20,244 nucleotides of DNA from Pseudomonadota bacterium (GTDB lineage: Bacteria > Pseudomonadota > Alphaproteobacteria > Rhizobiales > Hyphomicrobiaceae): the NCBI GenBank assembly GCA_021813195.1, contig JAKALI010000017.1, positions 1 through 20,244 of the forward strand, read 5' to 3'. The notes beneath the pieces were generated by a model that worked only from the letters and a program-made list of their open reading frames with translations, made no database searches and was not told where the DNA came from. The position numbers and the translations under genes were made by a program. Shown piece by piece: positions 6,881 to 14,948 of this stretch; the first letter of the stretch is position 1; each line of letters opens with the position of its first letter.

Positions 6881-8311
6881 TCACAACACCTTGCCGGGAT
6901 TGAGGATACCATGGGGATCGAGAGCGTCCTTGATGCGGCGCATGAGGTCCAAGTCGAGCGGATCTTTCACGCGCCGCAGTTCTGCTCGCTTCATGCGACC
7001 GATACCGTGCTCAGCCGAGATCGAACCGCCCAATTCGACGACGAGGTCGTGAACGGCCGCCGATACCTGATCCCATTGCGCGAGGAAGCGGTGCTTCGGC
7101 ATGTCAGGCGGCTGTGAGACGTTGTAATGGATATTGCCGTCCCCCAAGTGGCCAAACGGCACGGTGCGCGCTCCCGGCACGAGGCGCGTGACGATCGCCT
7201 CTGCACGATCGAGAAATTCCGGAATGCGCGCGAGCGGCACGGAAATGTCGTGCTTGATCGATCCGCCCTCCTGCTTCTGGACGTCCGACATCTGCTCGCG
7301 AAGCCGCCAGAGCGCCTCTCTCTGCGCACCCGTCGTGGCGACGCGCACGTCTGCGATCAGGCCAGCATCGCAAGCCGAAACGAGCAGGGTTTCGAGAACG
7401 GATTGCGCGCGGTCCTCTTCAAGCGTTGCAAGTTCGATGAGCACGAACCAGGGGGCCCCGGTCTCGCACGGCTTTGACACGCGTGCGCCATGTCGCAAAA
7501 CGAAGTCGAGCGCGCGTTGCGACATGAACTCAAAGGCGGTGAGGCTGCTGCCCGCGTGCGCCTCGGCAAGGGAGAACAGTGCCGGAAGCAAAGAGGCATC
7601 GGCGACAGAAGCGAAGGCCGTTGCCAGACCTCGAGGTCGCGGATGAAGCTTTAATGTGGCGGCGGTGATGATGCCGAGGGTGCCTTCTGAACCGACAAAC
7701 AGGTCCCGCAGATCATAGCCCGTGTTGTCCTTCTTGAGCCCATCGAGGTTCGACCACACCCTGCCATCCGCCAGCACGACTTCGAGACCGAGCACCTGTG
7801 TCCGCATCGTCCCGTAAGCCACGACGGCAATCCCGCCGGCATTGGTGGCGATATTGCCGCCGATGCAGCAACTGCCTTCGGACGCCATTGACACGGGAAA
7901 GAGCCGCCCGGCTGCGGCAGCGGCCTCCTGCACCCTCTTTAATGTGACGCCGGCTTCAGCAAGGAGGCTGCTTTTGGTGGCATCAATGCCGCGGATCCGG
8001 GTTAGGCGATCCAGCGAGAGGAGGATTTCCGAGCCATCTTCATGAGGTATCTGCCCACCGACCAATCCCGTGTTTCCCGATTGCGGTACGACGCCGACCC
8101 GCTCCTGGTTGCAGGCGAACAGAACTGCGGCCACGTCGGCAGTGGAGGCTGGGCGCACGACGAGGGGCGTCGCGCCAAAATAGCGATCGCGCCATTCCTT
8201 AAGATAGCGCTCTTGGCGAACGGGATCTGCGATGACGTTAGCCTCACCCACGATATCGCAGAGCCGCTGGAGTAGTGCGGGACTGGGGCGATTGAGGGCA
8301 GGCTGAGGCAT
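6881..8311 (-). CDS. FAD-binding D-2-hydroxyacid dehydrogenase (D-2-hydroxyglutarate dehydrogenase-like, GlcD/VAO family)
   Basis: Flavoprotein oxidising a D-2-hydroxyacid (D-2-hydroxyglutarate or D-lactate) to the 2-oxoacid. The 476-aa product has a PCMH-type FAD domain (about 45-225) with VVPQSGNTGLVGGQIP, GGNIATNAGGI and LRDLFVGSEGTLGIIT. The C-terminal substrate domain follows. The metal-site residues of this family are visible: His388 and His395 in GHLGDGNIHYN, and Glu434 in SAEHGIG. Arg338 and Lys353 are spaced as the substrate-binding Arg and Lys of human D2HGDH, as I recall that enzyme. Length is normal and no defect is seen. The start at 8311 is the likely ATG, though no strong ribosome binding site precedes it. 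It follows ribF by 67 bases, so co-transcription with the FAD synthase gene is plausible. D-lactate dehydrogenase remains an alternative substrate call. Confidence 0.88.
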   Translation of the reverse strand: MPQPALNRPSPALLQRLCDIVGEANVIADPVRQERYLKEWRDRYFGATPLVVRPASTADVAAVLFACNQERVGVVPQSGNTGLVGGQIPHEDGSEILLSLDRLTRIRGIDATKSSLLAEAGVTLKRVQEAAAAAGRLFPVSMASEGSCCIGGNIATNAGGIAVVAYGTMRTQVLGLEVVLADGRVWSNLDGLKKDNTGYDLRDLFVGSEGTLGIITAATLKLHPRPRGLATAFASVADASLLPALFSLAEAHAGSSLTAFEFMSQRALDFVLRHGARVSKPCETGAPWFVLIELATLEEDRAQSVLETLLVSACDAGLIADVRVATTGAQREALWRLREQMSDVQKQEGGSIKHDISVPLARIPEFLDRAEAIVTRLVPGARTVPFGHLGDGNIHYNVSQPPDMPKHRFLAQWDQVSAAVHDLVVELGGSISAEHGIGRMKRAELRRVKDPLDLDLMRRIKDALDPHGILNPGKVL

Positions 8312-8378
8312 TTTGATTGCAACTACCGTTTGGCGAATTTGGAATGCGGCGGGTGGCCGTCACCGACGCTGACCCGTC

Positions 8379-9308
8379 TCAGGGCGCCGCCGCCAGAATA
8401 GCGCGCACGTTCGCAATGTCGTCGTCCATTTGGCGCACGAGCTCATCTGCGCTGTCGAACTTGCGATCAGGCCTAATGAATTGCACAAAGTCGACGGCAA
8501 TTTCATGCCCGTAGAGATCGCCATTGAAGTCGATCAGGAAGATCTCCAGAACGGGCGCCCCGTCGTCGAACGTCGGGCGCGTGCCAAGATAGGCCGCACC
8601 GGCGACACGGCTGCCATTTGCGGTCACCTGGACCGCATAGATTCCATGCGCAAGCGTAGTGCCTCTGGGCAGCTGCATGTTTGCCGTGGGATAGCCAAGC
8701 CCCGTGCCGCGCTTGGCACCGCTGATGACTTTGCCTCTCACTCTCCAATTTCGGCCGAGGTCCTTGGCTGCACCCGCCACATCGCCTTGCGCCAGCTTCA
8801 ATCGCACGCCGGTCGAAGAAAAGACCTCGCCATCTTGAGCCATCGGCGGGACGACCGTGACTTCGAAATCGTGCTCGATACCTGTCAAGATCATCGTTTC
8901 AGGGCTGCCGCGGCGGTTGCGGCCATAATAAAAATCATAGCCAATGACCACGTGTCGAACGGCCAGCGCCTCGACAAGAACTTGGTCGGTAAACTCAAAG
9001 AATTCCATTGCCGCCAGTTCTGCGTCGAAGGTCGCGACAACAGCAAAGTCGAGTTTGAGAGTCTCGAGAATTGCAAGCTTGTCTTCGAGCGGCGTCAGGC
9101 GGAAATGAGCCTCCAGCGGATGAAAATACTCACGCGGGTGCGGTTCGAAAACCATTGCTCCTGCCGGGCAGCCAGCCTTTCGTGCCGTCTCAACCGTTTG
9201 ACCGATCAAGACCTGATGGCCACGATGAACGCCATCGAAGTTACCGATGGCGAGGACCGAATTGCGAACCGACTGTGGTGGCGATTTCCATCCCTGACAG
9301 ACGATCAT
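8379..9308 (-). CDS. ribF: Bifunctional riboflavin kinase / FAD synthetase
   Basis: Converts riboflavin to FMN and FMN to FAD in the cytoplasm. The 309-aa product has the N-terminal adenylyltransferase domain with the nucleotidyltransferase motif GNFDGVHRGH (residues 22-31), FEPHPREYF and VIGYDFYYGRNRRGS. The C-terminal riboflavin kinase domain has GLGYPTAN (203-210), LGTRPTFDDG and the catalytic Glu255 in LEIFLIDFNGDLYG. The frame stays open to a TTG at 9371, directly after the maoC stop, but that codon has no ribosome binding site. The ATG at 9308 gives the usual family length, so I prefer it; the N-terminus is the least certain part. It lies between maoC and a flavin-dependent dehydrogenase, all on the minus strand with short gaps, suggesting one transcript. 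Confidence 0.95.
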   Translation of the reverse strand: MIVCQGWKSPPQSVRNSVLAIGNFDGVHRGHQVLIGQTVETARKAGCPAGAMVFEPHPREYFHPLEAHFRLTPLEDKLAILETLKLDFAVVATFDAELAAMEFFEFTDQVLVEALAVRHVVIGYDFYYGRNRRGSPETMILTGIEHDFEVTVVPPMAQDGEVFSSTGVRLKLAQGDVAGAAKDLGRNWRVRGKVISGAKRGTGLGYPTANMQLPRGTTLAHGIYAVQVTANGSRVAGAAYLGTRPTFDDGAPVLEIFLIDFNGDLYGHEIAVDFVQFIRPDRKFDSADELVRQMDDDIANVRAILAAAP

Positions 9309-9371
9309 GGTGCGTTCGGTGCTCGGCAACAGGTTTTTGGGGGCGTGGGACGCAGAGCCACGTTGCGGCAA

Positions 9372-9812
9372 TCAGGAGGCAGGCCGCGACGGGATCAACA
9401 GAACCGCTTCTCCCGTTAGCACCGGCTTGCCATCGACGCTGCAAATTGTCTCGAAGCGGGCGCGCTTTTTCTCGGGCATCAATTCGATGAGTTTGATCGA
9501 CGTCACGACCACGTCGTCGATTTTCACCGGAGCCTTGAAATTCAAGGTCTGTGAAATGTAGATCGAGCCGGGCCCGGGAACCTGCATGCCGAACACCGCC
9601 GAGATGTACCCCGCCGAAAGAATGCCATGCGCAATGCGTTCCTTAAATGGGGTGCGCGATGCATACTCGGGATCAAGATGGATAGGGTTATAGTCACCTG
9701 ACAGCGCTGCATAGGCGACAATATCGGCCTCGGTCACAGTGCGCGACATCGAGGCCTCCATTCCGACTTTGAGGTCCTCGAAAAAGTAAGGCTTTCCGGC
9801 CGTCGGCATCAT
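9372..9812 (-). CDS. MaoC-family (R)-specific enoyl-CoA hydratase-like protein
   Basis: Hot-dog-fold hydratase acting on an enoyl-CoA or related thioester. The 146-aa product carries the MaoC signature GDYNPIHLDPEYA with catalytic Asp40 and His45, followed by IAHGILSAGYIS. It ends with the SISQTLNF-like strand IYISQTLNFKAPV typical of PhaJ-type proteins. The start is chosen at the first of two ATGs (9812, 9809), preceded by CGGGAG at a workable distance; the frame remains open 102 bases further upstream without support. It is the first gene of a minus-strand series maoC, ribF, flavoprotein, cyclase. The physiological substrate cannot be read from sequence; a role in fatty acid, PHA or branched-chain metabolism is possible. 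Confidence 0.9.
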   Translation of the reverse strand: MMPTAGKPYFFEDLKVGMEASMSRTVTEADIVAYAALSGDYNPIHLDPEYASRTPFKERIAHGILSAGYISAVFGMQVPGPGSIYISQTLNFKAPVKIDDVVVTSIKLIELMPEKKRARFETICSVDGKPVLTGEAVLLIPSRPAS

Positions 9813-9856
9813 GGAGCGTCTCCCGTCTCGTTCTACTCGTGCTCGTGGGACGTTCC

Positions 9857-9878
9857 CCTCGAGGTGCCCCCCTCGAGG
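9857..9878 (-). repeat. Paired palindromes CCTCGAGG in the maoC leader
   Basis: CCTCGAGG occurs at 9857-9864 and again at 9871-9878, separated by six bases. Each copy is self-complementary, so the pair is both a direct repeat and a potential 8-bp hairpin. It lies 45 bases upstream of the maoC start, inside the 330-base divergent region 9813-10142 that must hold the promoters for maoC and trcR. It may be a tandem operator or a leader hairpin. Confidence 0.35.
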
Positions 9879-10033
9879 CGCCGGGACACTATCGCCCTCC
9901 CCTGTCCACTGCAATGTTCTCCGCTGTAGCGCATGGGCGCACGTTATGGGGCTGGAAGCAGCGTTTGGTTACTTTGAAGCACCTCAATCGTGCCCGAAAA
10001 TGACATCTTGGGCGTCTCTACCATCCGACAGGC

Positions 10034-10063
10034 TTGATTCGCCTCCCCGGCACAGGTTATAGA
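10034..10063 (+). promoter_or_regulatory. Predicted sigma-70-type promoter for trcR-rimO
   Basis: TTGATT (10034-10039) and TATAGA (10058-10063) are separated by 18 bases, each close to consensus. Transcription would begin near 10070, about 73 bases before the trcR ATG at 10143. I saw no further gene in the divergent region between 9813 and 10142. Confidence 0.5.
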
Positions 10064-10142
10064 GACCGAATTCCCGAATACGATAAACTCAAGTCGGCTG
10101 GCGTGGGCTTCAACGGCCCCATCAGCCAGGAGCGAAACCTTC

Positions 10143-10901
10143 ATGGCCGATCGCAAGCCCCTGATGCCGAAGGCGACAGCCGTTTGGCTGGTTGCCAACA
10201 CGTCGCTGACTTTTGAACAGATCGCGGAGTTCTGCGGGCTGCACGTCCTGGAAGTCAAAGGCATCGCCGATGGGGACGTTGCCCACGGTATCAAGGGGCT
10301 CGACCCTGTATCGTCGAACCAGCTGACACGCGAGGAGATCGCGCGCGGTGAGCGCGATCCCAAGCACAAGTTGCGGCTCTCGGAAATGAAGGTGGAAATC
10401 CCTCAGACCGCAGGCAAGAAGCGCCCCCGTTATACGCCGGTGTCCCTCCGCCACGACCGACCGAACGCGGTCTTGTGGCTGCTGCGCAACCACCCGGAAT
10501 TGCGGGACAGTCAGATCATTCGTCTCGTTGGAACCACAAAGCCGACGATCGCTCAAGTTCGCGATCGCACGCATTGGAACTCGCCAAACCTTGTCCCCCA
10601 AGACCCTGTCACGATGGGCCTGTGCTCGCAGATCGATCTCGATACGGAGGTGAAGAAGGCCGCCCGTCGTACGGAACGGGAACGTCAGGAGCTTGCGCCC
10701 GCGGCGGCGAAGGCCGGAACGCTGCTGCCTGCCGAGGAGACGACACAGGCCGCGCGGCCCTCTGCGGAAATCGTGCAAGCCCGTGACGAACACGCCCCGC
10801 GGGCTGAAACTGAATCGGAGGAAGCCGCGCGTGTCCTGGCCAAGCTGCGCCAGATGTCGCCTGCAGGGGAAAGTTCTGCCGGCGAGCATACTGACGATTG
10901 A
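10143..10901 (+). CDS. trcR: Cell cycle transcriptional regulator TrcR (DUF1013)
   Basis: Member of the alphaproteobacterial DUF1013/TrcR family, known from Caulobacter and relatives as a regulator linked to RNA polymerase and cell-cycle transcription. The 252-aa product begins with a helix-turn-helix-like segment, [20 protein letters not shown] and [16 protein letters not shown]. The conserved core continues with [38 protein letters not shown] and the [11 protein letters not shown] motif. The C-terminal third (about 175-252) is charged and Ala-rich and probably flexible. AGGAG lies 10 bases before the ATG, supporting the start. The stop at 10899-10901 is 26 bases before the rimO ATG, so the two genes are almost certainly one operon. 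Core sequence is typical of the family; nothing is missing. Confidence 0.9.
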   Translation: MADRKPLMPKATAVWLVANTSLTFEQIAEFCGLHVLEVKGIADGDVAHGIKGLDPVSSNQLTREEIARGERDPKHKLRLSEMKVEIPQTAGKKRPRYTPVSLRHDRPNAVLWLLRNHPELRDSQIIRLVGTTKPTIAQVRDRTHWNSPNLVPQDPVTMGLCSQIDLDTEVKKAARRTERERQELAPAAAKAGTLLPAEETTQAARPSAEIVQARDEHAPRAETESEEAARVLAKLRQMSPAGESSAGEHTDD

Positions 10902-10927
10902 CCGCGCACGATGCAGGCTCGCGCCGC

Positions 10928-12322
10928 ATGACCAGCAAGGTTCCAATTTCGGGCCGCACCCCCGATGCATCCGGTGCACGCGATGCGATCAACGCGCCGC
11001 GCGTGCCCAAGGTGGGGTTCGTATCGCTCGGCTGCCCCAAGGCGCTCGTTGATTCGGAGCGAATCATCACGCGCCTGCGATCGGAAGGCTATATCTTAGC
11101 AGCCGATTACGAAGGCGCTGACGTGGTGGTCGTCAATACATGCGGTTTCCTCGACAGCGCGAAGCAGGAAAGTCTGGAGGCGATCGGCGAAGCCATGGCT
11201 GCCAATGGTCGCGTGATCGTCACCGGCTGCATGGGCGTGGACGAGAGCGCCATTCGGGCGGCGCATCCCGGCGTGCTGGCGGTGACCGGGCCACATCAAT
11301 ACGAACAAGTTGTCCAAGCCGTCCACGAGGCGCTCCCGCCGTTACACGATCCCTTCGTTGATCTCGTGCCGCCCGAAGGTTTACGTCTGACGCCGCGCCA
11401 CTACGCCTATTTAAAAATTTCGGAAGGATGCAACAACCGCTGCTCGTTTTGCATCATTCCAAGCTTGCGCGGTGATCTCGTCTCGCGCCCTTTGCCGAAT
11501 GTTCTCAGAGAGGCCGAACGACTCGTCGCCGCCGGCGTGAAGGAACTACTGGTTATCAGTCAGGACACGAGTGCTTATGGCCTCGATCTGAAGTATGAGC
11601 CGGCCTCGTGGAGAGGGGCCACTTATCAAACGCGCTTCATCGATTTGTGCCGAGCGCTCGGCGATCTCGGGGCCTGGGTGCGGCTGCATTACGTTTATCC
11701 CTATCCGCATGTCGACGACGTGATCGAATTGATGGCTGAGGGTCGCATCCTGCCTTATCTCGACATTCCGTTTCAGCACGCCTCACCCGCTGTTCTCAAA
11801 GCCATGCGTCGACCGGCGCATCAGGAAAAGACAGCAGCGCGAATTGCAAACTGGCGGCGGCAATGCCCAGACCTCGCTGTGCGCTCAACGTTCATCGTTG
11901 GGTTCCCCGGTGAAACTGAGGCCGATTTCAATTTCCTGCTCGATTGGTTGAAGGAGGCTCAGATCGATCGCGCGGGTTGTTTCAAATACGAAGCGGTGGC
12001 GGGCGCCAAGGCCAATGATCTGCCCGGGGCTGTGCCCGAGCCGGAAAAGGAAGAGCGCTGGCATCGCTTCATGGCTGCTCAACAGGATATTTCCCGCGCG
12101 CGGCTGGCGCAAAAAGTTGGCCGGACGATCGACGTGCTCATCGACGAGGTGGACGCGGAAGGCGCGGTCGGCCGCTCGCAATGGGATGCACCCGAAATCG
12201 ATGGCAGTGTCTTCCTTGACGGTGAAACTGATGTTCGACCCGGGGATATCGTTCGCGCTGTCGTCGAGGACGCCGATGAGACGGACCTGTGGGCGACACG
12301 CATGCAGTCCGCTTCGACTTGA
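10928..12322 (+). CDS. rimO: Ribosomal protein uS12 methylthiotransferase RimO
   Basis: Radical-SAM enzyme that adds a methylthio group to the conserved aspartate of ribosomal protein S12. The 464-aa product has an N-terminal UPF0004 domain with three cluster cysteines (Cys36 in [10 protein letters not shown], Cys72 in [13 protein letters not shown], Cys101 in TGCMG). The radical-SAM core has Cys168-x3-Cys172-x2-Cys175 ([17 protein letters not shown]) and the RimO-specific ISQDTSAYG and [10 protein letters not shown]-terminal TRAM domain (about 395-460) completes it. Both Fe-S clusters can form. The start is ATG 10928; the frame is open further up to a TTG at 10898 that overlaps the trcR stop, a less likely start. 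It is co-directional with trcR and converges on the SLATT-like gene with only 20 bases between stops. Confidence 0.96.
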   Translation: MTSKVPISGRTPDASGARDAINAPRVPKVGFVSLGCPKALVDSERIITRLRSEGYILAADYEGADVVVVNTCGFLDSAKQESLEAIGEAMAANGRVIVTGCMGVDESAIRAAHPGVLAVTGPHQYEQVVQAVHEALPPLHDPFVDLVPPEGLRLTPRHYAYLKISEGCNNRCSFCIIPSLRGDLVSRPLPNVLREAERLVAAGVKELLVISQDTSAYGLDLKYEPASWRGATYQTRFIDLCRALGDLGAWVRLHYVYPYPHVDDVIELMAEGRILPYLDIPFQHASPAVLKAMRRPAHQEKTAARIANWRRQCPDLAVRSTFIVGFPGETEADFNFLLDWLKEAQIDRAGCFKYEAVAGAKANDLPGAVPEPEKEERWHRFMAAQQDISRARLAQKVGRTIDVLIDEVDAEGAVGRSQWDAPEIDGSVFLDGETDVRPGDIVRAVVEDADETDLWATRMQSAST

Positions 12323-12342
12323 TTGCGCCGAAGCATCGGGCT

Positions 12343-13146
12343 TTATGCGTGCAGCCACCACAGCAGCGGCGGCACGGTGAGAAAGATGGCATAAAGACCA
12401 TACACGTCCACCAAATAGCGCGCATAAACGCCAGTCCAGGCGGCCCGGGAGGACTTCCCGTCCAATTTGGCGAACAGGTAGTCGATACGATTGTGATTGA
12501 CCGGGCAGCACCTCAAGAGCGCATTGTAGCGCCGCCGGTAGTCTTGCAGCACAGCGGGATCGCAATCCCGGGCGATCCTCAATTCCTGAGCTAGTTCTGC
12601 CACCCCAAGTGCGCACGTATGGAGGTGGTGGGCGCGCATCTTGTGATCGCAAAGCGCTTCCAGCAGTGCGAGGATGAGTGTGAAGACGGACGCGACAAGC
12701 TGGATAAACGTCAACAGCCGGCCCGTCACTTCGTCAATCTGCGCCGCATAGACGGCTTGCCACACCGCAAGTCCAACAAAGTAAAGCGCGACCGTCGACT
12801 GTGTGAACAGCGATACGGTCGCCTTACGCTCAAGGCGCTCGGCAGCATTGAACCGCGCGGCCTTCACCAGCCGCATCGTCGCAGCGAGACGCTCGTAATC
12901 TTCCTGTATGCGCGGCGTTGAGAGGGATGCCGCTGCTTGACCTTCGCCATTCCGCCCGGCGCCGTCACTTGCGGGATGCACGGAGACGAGGACCGGCTTT
13001 TGTCGAACTGAAGCGTGCAGGTGATTGGGGGCAAGACCCATATCGCAACGTCCGAAGGCAATGGCGGAAGCGTTGACGGGTTTAGCTGATTCGGAAGCCT
13101 TGGCGTTGTTTCGGGACGCAGCCGGGCGTAGCAATTGGGCGATCAC
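12343..13146 (-). CDS. SLATT-like multi-TM membrane protein (possible conflict-system effector)
   Basis: The 267-aa product has a variable, low-complexity N-terminus (1-78). A SLATT-like domain follows: a basic amphipathic helix (RIQEDYERLAATMRLVKAAR, then FNAAERLERKA), two TM helices (about 112-134 and 144-166), a soluble helical part with QDYRRRYNALL and the motif NHNRIDYLF (217-225), and a last hydrophobic segment (245-265). The basic helix, TM pair and Tyr-x(n)-Asn-His-x3-Asp-Tyr layout are what I recall for SLATT domains, predicted pore-forming effectors in nucleotide-signalling conflict systems. The start is GTG 13146, overlapping the TGA of the upstream gene (GTGA), so translation is probably coupled; ATG 13041 is an alternative. 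No nucleotidyltransferase, SLOG or reverse transcriptase gene is nearby. SLATT assignment is by motif memory and needs a profile search. Confidence 0.68.
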   Translation of the reverse strand: MIAQLLRPAASRNNAKASESAKPVNASAIAFGRCDMGLAPNHLHASVRQKPVLVSVHPASDGAGRNGEGQAAASLSTPRIQEDYERLAATMRLVKAARFNAAERLERKATVSLFTQSTVALYFVGLAVWQAVYAAQIDEVTGRLLTFIQLVASVFTLILALLEALCDHKMRAHHLHTCALGVAELAQELRIARDCDPAVLQDYRRRYNALLRCCPVNHNRIDYLFAKLDGKSSRAAWTGVYARYLVDVYGLYAIFLTVPPLLWWLHA

Positions 13147-13634
13147 GTGACGAGATCGTAAAGCAACAACCCGAGGTGTGACGGATCGGGCAGCTCACCC
13201 AACATGAGGAACGTCGCCACGGTGAGCGCACCACCGATGACCCCGAACGTCAGAAGCCAGGCACCGAGATTGCGCAGCTGGTTCTTGAACCGTTCGCGGC
13301 GGGCCTTGCGCACCCACTGTTTGGCACGTTCAGCACCCGTACGCACCGGCCGCGTACCGGGTTCGAGTTCAGCGCAGATCCACGCGAAGTCGTCCGCATC
13401 ATCCGCCCATTGGTCAGGAGGCGGCGCATAACCGGGGGCCCGCGTTCGCATTCCCGAATTATGTGCCGCTTCAGAGGCAGACATGGATCCAGGACTCGCC
13501 GTGACACCGTGCTTGAGGATCGCATCGAGTTCGCTGGTCAGACGGGTGATATCGTCGGCCGCGTGTTCGAGTGGGCGCGGTGTGGGTTCAGCGTGTTTCG
13601 GTTTTGTCGGCGCCGGGGTTGGCGTGTGTAGCAT
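13143..13634 (-). CDS. Single-TM hypothetical protein coupled to the SLATT-like gene
   Basis: Not a family I recognise. The 163-aa product has a Pro/Thr-rich N-terminus (1-22), a short helical part (25-42, DDITRLTSELDAILKHG), and an acidic segment with PPPDQWADDADDFAWICAEL (71-90). A strongly basic stretch follows (104-122, RAKQWVRKARRERFKNQLR), then one TM helix (about 123-146) and a short tail. The basic stretch before the TM predicts an N-terminus in the cytoplasm. The stop overlaps the GTG start of the SLATT-like gene, so the two products are likely made together and may interact in the membrane. The start at ATG 13634 has only a weak GAG upstream. Coding is supported by the overlap and by the sensible topology. 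Confidence 0.72.
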   Translation of the reverse strand: MLHTPTPAPTKPKHAEPTPRPLEHAADDITRLTSELDAILKHGVTASPGSMSASEAAHNSGMRTRAPGYAPPPDQWADDADDFAWICAELEPGTRPVRTGAERAKQWVRKARRERFKNQLRNLGAWLLTFGVIGGALTVATFLMLGELPDPSHLGLLLYDLVT

Positions 13635-13910
13635 GGATCGCGCTCAGCTCAGTTGCCAGCAACCAGCTTGTATGCTTAGGCGACCACCGTGACTGTGCCA
13701 TGATGCGCGGATAGCCGCCATCCTAGCCTCGAAATTCCGCCACTTTCGACTGGGGCCATTGAAGTCGCCCACGATCCTACGCAATACAAGCTTTTCTGGT
13801 GCGGCCGCCGCTGCTCGGCCTACGAGAATGGCTACTTCGATCCCGCCCGCCCTCCCGGCGCGATCGCATCCAACGTAAACGGATCGAATCGAACCTTCAA
13901 GGAGAATTTC
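13635..13910. other. Intergenic region upstream of the TM/SLATT-like pair
   Basis: About 290 bases separate this gene pair from the phosphatase gene upstream. I see no convincing gene and no clean promoter. A plus-strand frame from 13704 to 13964 is free of stops but has no usable start codon. The minus-strand promoter for the pair is presumably here. Confidence 0.4.
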
Positions 13911-13925
13911 CCGCCAGCTCGGCGG
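13911..13925 (-). terminator. Short GC hairpin just after the inositol monophosphatase gene
   Basis: CCGCC (13911-13915) and GGCGG (13921-13925) form a 5-bp stem with a 5-base loop, two bases past the phosphatase stop. On the minus strand it is followed by GAAATTC rather than a T-run, so it is at best a weak terminator. Confidence 0.35.
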
Positions 13926-13927
13926 CT

Positions 13928-14716
13928 TTACGTGGCGATCAGTGTCCGCAGTCCCTTGACGATGTGACCGTTTCCGGCGACGACGTCGCCCGTTTCCAAC
14001 ATGCGGTCGCGACCATCCAGATCGGTGACGATGCCGCCGGCCTCGCGAACGATCACGATGCCGGCAGCCAGATCCCAAGGCTTCAGGTTGCGCTCCCAAT
14101 AGCCATCGAAGCGGCCAGCGGCCGTCCACGCGAGATCCAGTGCGGCAGATCCGGTGCGACGGATACCCGCCACTTCGCGCATCGCCGATTCCATTTCCTC
14201 TAGGAATCGAGGATGCCCCGGGCGACCGCGATGCGGAATACCCGTCGCGACCACGGCATCGCCAAGCGACTTACGCGCGGCCACCCGCAATCGGCGCTTC
14301 TCGTTGAGAAAGGCGCCTTTGCCTTTTTCAGCGGTGAACATTTCATCGGCGATGGGGTTGTAGACGACGCCCGCCACCAGTGCGCCTTCGCGCTCCAGTC
14401 CAATAGAAATTGTAAACAGGGGCAACCCGTGCAGAAAGTTGGTCGTGCCGTCCAGCGGATCGACGATCCAGCGGTGGGATTTGTCCGCCCCCTCCACCTC
14501 CCCGCGCTCTTCCATCAAGAACCCGTACTGCGGTCGGGCTTTCGACAACTCCTTGAACAGGATTTCCTCGGCGCGATGATCGGCGAGAGAGACGAAATTC
14601 GCCGGACCCTTAATGGAGACCTGGAGCTGTTCGACCTCGCCAAAGTCGCGCACCAGCGACCGGGCTGCCTTGCGAGCTGCAGACGTCATCACGTTGATCA
14701 AAGCTGAGGCGGGCAT
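13928..14716 (-). CDS. Inositol monophosphatase family protein (SuhB-like)
   Basis: Mg-dependent phosphomonoesterase of the inositol monophosphatase superfamily; bacterial members act on inositol-1-phosphate or related sugar phosphates. The 262-aa product contains all metal ligands: Glu69 (LMEERGE), Asp86 and Asp89 in WIVDPLDGTTNF (83-94), and Asp215 in the second signature, PWDLAAGIVIVREAGG. Length and order are typical, and the start PASALINVMTSAARKAARSL is the usual family N-terminus. It lies on the minus strand 232 bases after the Sel1-repeat gene; I saw no gene in that gap. A TTTACG and CATAAC pair near 14790-14815 could be its own promoter, but this is weak. The exact substrate is unknown; SuhB in other bacteria also takes part in rRNA antitermination, which I cannot infer here. 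Confidence 0.93.
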   Translation of the reverse strand: MPASALINVMTSAARKAARSLVRDFGEVEQLQVSIKGPANFVSLADHRAEEILFKELSKARPQYGFLMEERGEVEGADKSHRWIVDPLDGTTNFLHGLPLFTISIGLEREGALVAGVVYNPIADEMFTAEKGKGAFLNEKRRLRVAARKSLGDAVVATGIPHRGRPGHPRFLEEMESAMREVAGIRRTGSAALDLAWTAAGRFDGYWERNLKPWDLAAGIVIVREAGGIVTDLDGRDRMLETGDVVAGNGHIVKGLRTLIAT

Positions 14717-14948
14717 GCAATCAATCCGGTCGGGCCACGCGATGGCGCGGCCGCCTCGGGCGGCTCGGTTTGCGGGGAAGCGGGGTTATGACGGAGTTGT
14801 GGGCCGCCGTAAACCCACGCGCGCAACGCAACGCTATAATGGGGCAGGCCCGTGTTCGGTGCTGCACATCACGAAGCCGCAGCCCGGCGTGGGAACGCTG
14901 AGCGCCAGTGTGCTCAGTGTTGACGTGTATGGACGATGCGCGGCGTCG

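Noticed and set aside
8430..9419. Long plus-strand open frame opposite ribF.
   Set aside because: ribF motifs on the minus strand are unambiguous, and the antisense product has no recognisable domain.
10122..10979. Long minus-strand open frame opposite trcR.
   Set aside because: It is the shadow of a conserved regulator gene and has no motif of its own.
13704..13964. Stop-free plus-strand frame in the phosphatase/SLATT gap whose translation (e.g. YKLFWCGRRCSAYENGYFDP) looks protein-like.
   Set aside because: There is no ATG, GTG or other plausible start with a ribosome binding site, and part of it overlaps the phosphatase gene. In GC-rich DNA an 87-codon open stretch is expected by chance. 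A gene remnant cannot be excluded; a translated search would decide.
14752..14766. GCCGCC-TCG-GGCGGC hairpin downstream of the Sel1 gene.
   Set aside because: The loop is only three bases, there is no T-run, and it lies about 180 bases from the Sel1 stop, close to the phosphatase start; not called as a terminator.
14835..14840. Perfect TATAAT on the plus strand between the phosphatase and Sel1 genes.
   Set aside because: No -35 at proper spacing and no plus-strand gene downstream; an antisense promoter is possible but unsupported.
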